Positions 6,349-6,906 of a DNA stretch of 6,906 nucleotides are shown here, piece by piece. A model generated the notes under the pieces. The model ran no database searches. It was not told the DNA's origin and was given only the letters and a program-made list of their open reading frames with translations. Positions within the stretch are counted from its first letter, which is position 1; each line of letters begins with the position of its first letter. The position numbers were made by a program, and so were the translations under genes. Source of the DNA: Candidatus Rokuibacteriota bacterium. Lineage in GTDB: Bacteria > Methylomirabilota > Methylomirabilia > Rokubacteriales > CSP1-6. Location of the stretch: assembly GCA_003221595.1 (NCBI GenBank), contig QHSM01000446.1:1-6906 (forward strand). The letters run 5' to 3'.

Positions 6349-6555
6349 ATGACCGCGACAAAGGGCTTTGTCGTACCGCATGCCTGGAAGAGCACCGGGA
6401 GCGAAACCGGCCGCGTCTTGTTCCTTTACACTCCGGCCGCCGCCGGCGGCTACGTCGAGGAGCTCTTGCACCGCCCAGGCCCGACGAACGACGATGAGCG
6501 CAATAAACTCCGCGAGCGCTACCGCTGGGAAGTCGTCGGCCCAAACCCGCTCTGA
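6349..6555 (+). CDS. Truncated cupin-domain protein with apparent in-frame core deletion
   Basis: This is a 68-residue ORF that begins MTATKGFVVPHAWKSTGSET and continues GRVLFLYTPAAAGGYVEEL, ending in WEVVGPNPL. From about residue 9 it matches the C-terminal third of a common family of single-domain cupins of about 150-165 residues, in which PHAWKxTGxETGRVLFLYTP follows the second cupin motif. The first residues resemble the family's usual N-terminus. The middle, including the metal-binding HxH...E motif, is missing. The simplest reading is an in-frame deletion between two VPH-encoding segments. It is still open, with a strong ribosome site (GGGGAGGAGG, five bases from the ATG) and its own promoter candidate, so it may be expressed. 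It cannot fold as a normal cupin barrel and is probably non-functional. Family details are recalled, not searched. Confidence 0.7.
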   Translation: MTATKGFVVPHAWKSTGSETGRVLFLYTPAAAGGYVEELLHRPGPTNDDERNKLRERYRWEVVGPNPL

Positions 6556-6577
6556 GGGGCCGGCTTTGCTCTGAGCG
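6548..6577. terminator. Candidate stem-loop terminator between convergent genes
   Basis: CGCTCTGAG (6548-6556) and CTCTGAGCG (6569-6577) pair over nine positions with one T-T mismatch, around a 12-base loop. The stem includes the cupin stop codon, and TTCTAT follows on the plus strand, a poor T tract. It lies between two convergent genes, where a shared terminator is expected. The weak tail keeps confidence low. Confidence 0.35.
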
Positions 6578-6579
6578 TT

Positions 6580-6732
6580 CTATAGGGGGTTAGCGGACGT
6601 AGGAAGATCACCTTCGTAGAACCGGTAGAGACCAGCGGCATCGAGGATCTTCCCTAAGGGCGCGCCGTCGCGGAGGACTCGGATGAACGTTCCTTCGCGG
6701 GTCGAGCTGTCAATCCTGAACGTCAGCTCCAT
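6580..6732 (-). CDS. Small hypothetical protein, 50 residues
   Basis: The minus strand from ATG 6732-6730 to TAG 6582-6580 encodes 50 residues beginning MELTFRIDSSTREGTFIRVL and ending FYEGDLPTSANPL. GGGAGA at 6743-6738, five bases before the ATG, is a good ribosome site, which is the main support for a real gene. There is no signal peptide, membrane segment or cysteine motif. The alternation of charged and hydrophobic residues suggests a small beta-rich soluble domain. I do not recognise the family. It follows another minus-strand ORF by 37 bases, probably in one transcript, and converges on the cupin remnant. Codons such as TTA, CTA, GGT and GCT are used more freely than in the transporter operon. 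Confidence 0.5.
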   Translation of the reverse strand: MELTFRIDSSTREGTFIRVLRDGAPLGKILDAAGLYRFYEGDLPTSANPL

Positions 6733-6769
6733 CAGATTCTCCCAAGCTAGGGCCGGATCGTTATTTCAA

Positions 6770-6906
6770 TCATCGGGCGGCACCCAGGTAGAGCGACATG
6801 AAGCGCTCGCGCTCCGATTCCAGAGTCTTTCGTCGATCGCGTTCGAGGGTCGCCTTTGTCTGGTGATCCCGACGGGCCAGATACGCGTCGTAGTAGCGCC
6901 GGAGGC
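6770..6906 (-). CDS. Hypothetical protein, C-terminal part
   Basis: The minus strand enters from the right edge and stops at TGA 6772-6770, giving the last 44 residues of a protein. They begin LRRYYDAYLARRDHQTKATL and end SLYLGAAR. The segment is rich in Arg, Lys, Glu and Asp with regularly spaced Leu and Tyr and reads as a long charged alpha-helix, possibly a coiled coil. I do not recognise the family and the rest of the gene is outside the window. It lies upstream of the 50-residue gene on the same strand. The open frame to the edge and the clean helical pattern are the evidence. Confidence 0.45.
   Translation of the reverse strand, partial: LRRYYDAYLARRDHQTKATLERDRRKTLESERERFMSLYLGAAR

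Noticed and set aside
1..6906. CRISPR array, tRNA, rRNA, insertion sequence or long direct repeats
   Set aside because: I saw no regularly spaced repeats, cloverleaf, rRNA signature or transposase motif on either strand, and nearly the whole window is accounted for by coding sequence.

Overview
The window is high-GC bacterial DNA with a strong preference for G or C at third codon positions. The substrate-binding protein carries a twin-arginine (Tat) signal and no lipobox, which suggests a periplasm and so a two-membrane bacterium. The gene set (Pot-type importer, NDP-forming acyl-CoA synthetase, CoxL-type molybdenum enzyme, small cupin) would fit a soil or sediment lineage such as Rokubacteria/Methylomirabilota or a high-GC proteobacterium. 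That placement is a guess from gene content, not a marker-based call.

Layout. Positions 1-167 (minus strand) hold the N-terminus of a xanthine/CO dehydrogenase-family molybdopterin-binding subunit that runs off the left edge. Positions 168-386 are a shared divergent regulatory region with a candidate promoter on each strand. Positions 387-6248 (plus strand) are one tightly packed operon: Tat-exported PotD-like binding protein, PotB-like permease, PotC-like permease, a 703-residue fused NDP-forming acyl-CoA synthetase, and a PotA-like ATPase. Adjacent genes overlap or lie within a few bases of each other, and the synthetase sits inside the transporter operon between the second permease and the ATPase. 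Positions 6249-6348 hold a hairpin, a good sigma70-type promoter and a strong ribosome binding site. Positions 6349-6555 encode a 68-residue remnant of a cupin protein that appears to have lost its metal-binding core by an in-frame deletion. Positions 6580-6906 (minus strand), of visibly lower GC, hold a 50-residue unknown small protein and the C-terminal end of another unknown protein.

How the genes work together. The operon looks like an import-and-activate module: an ABC importer captures a solute and the co-translated synthetase probably joins it, or a product of it, to CoA. Comparison by eye with E. coli PotD shows that the acidic residues that bind polyamine amines (E36, D168, E171, D257) are all replaced here, one by arginine. 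The substrate is therefore probably not a polyamine. A carboxylate would fit both the binding site and the acyl-CoA synthetase. The divergent CoxL-type hydroxylase may belong to the same catabolic scheme, but its neighbours lie outside the window.
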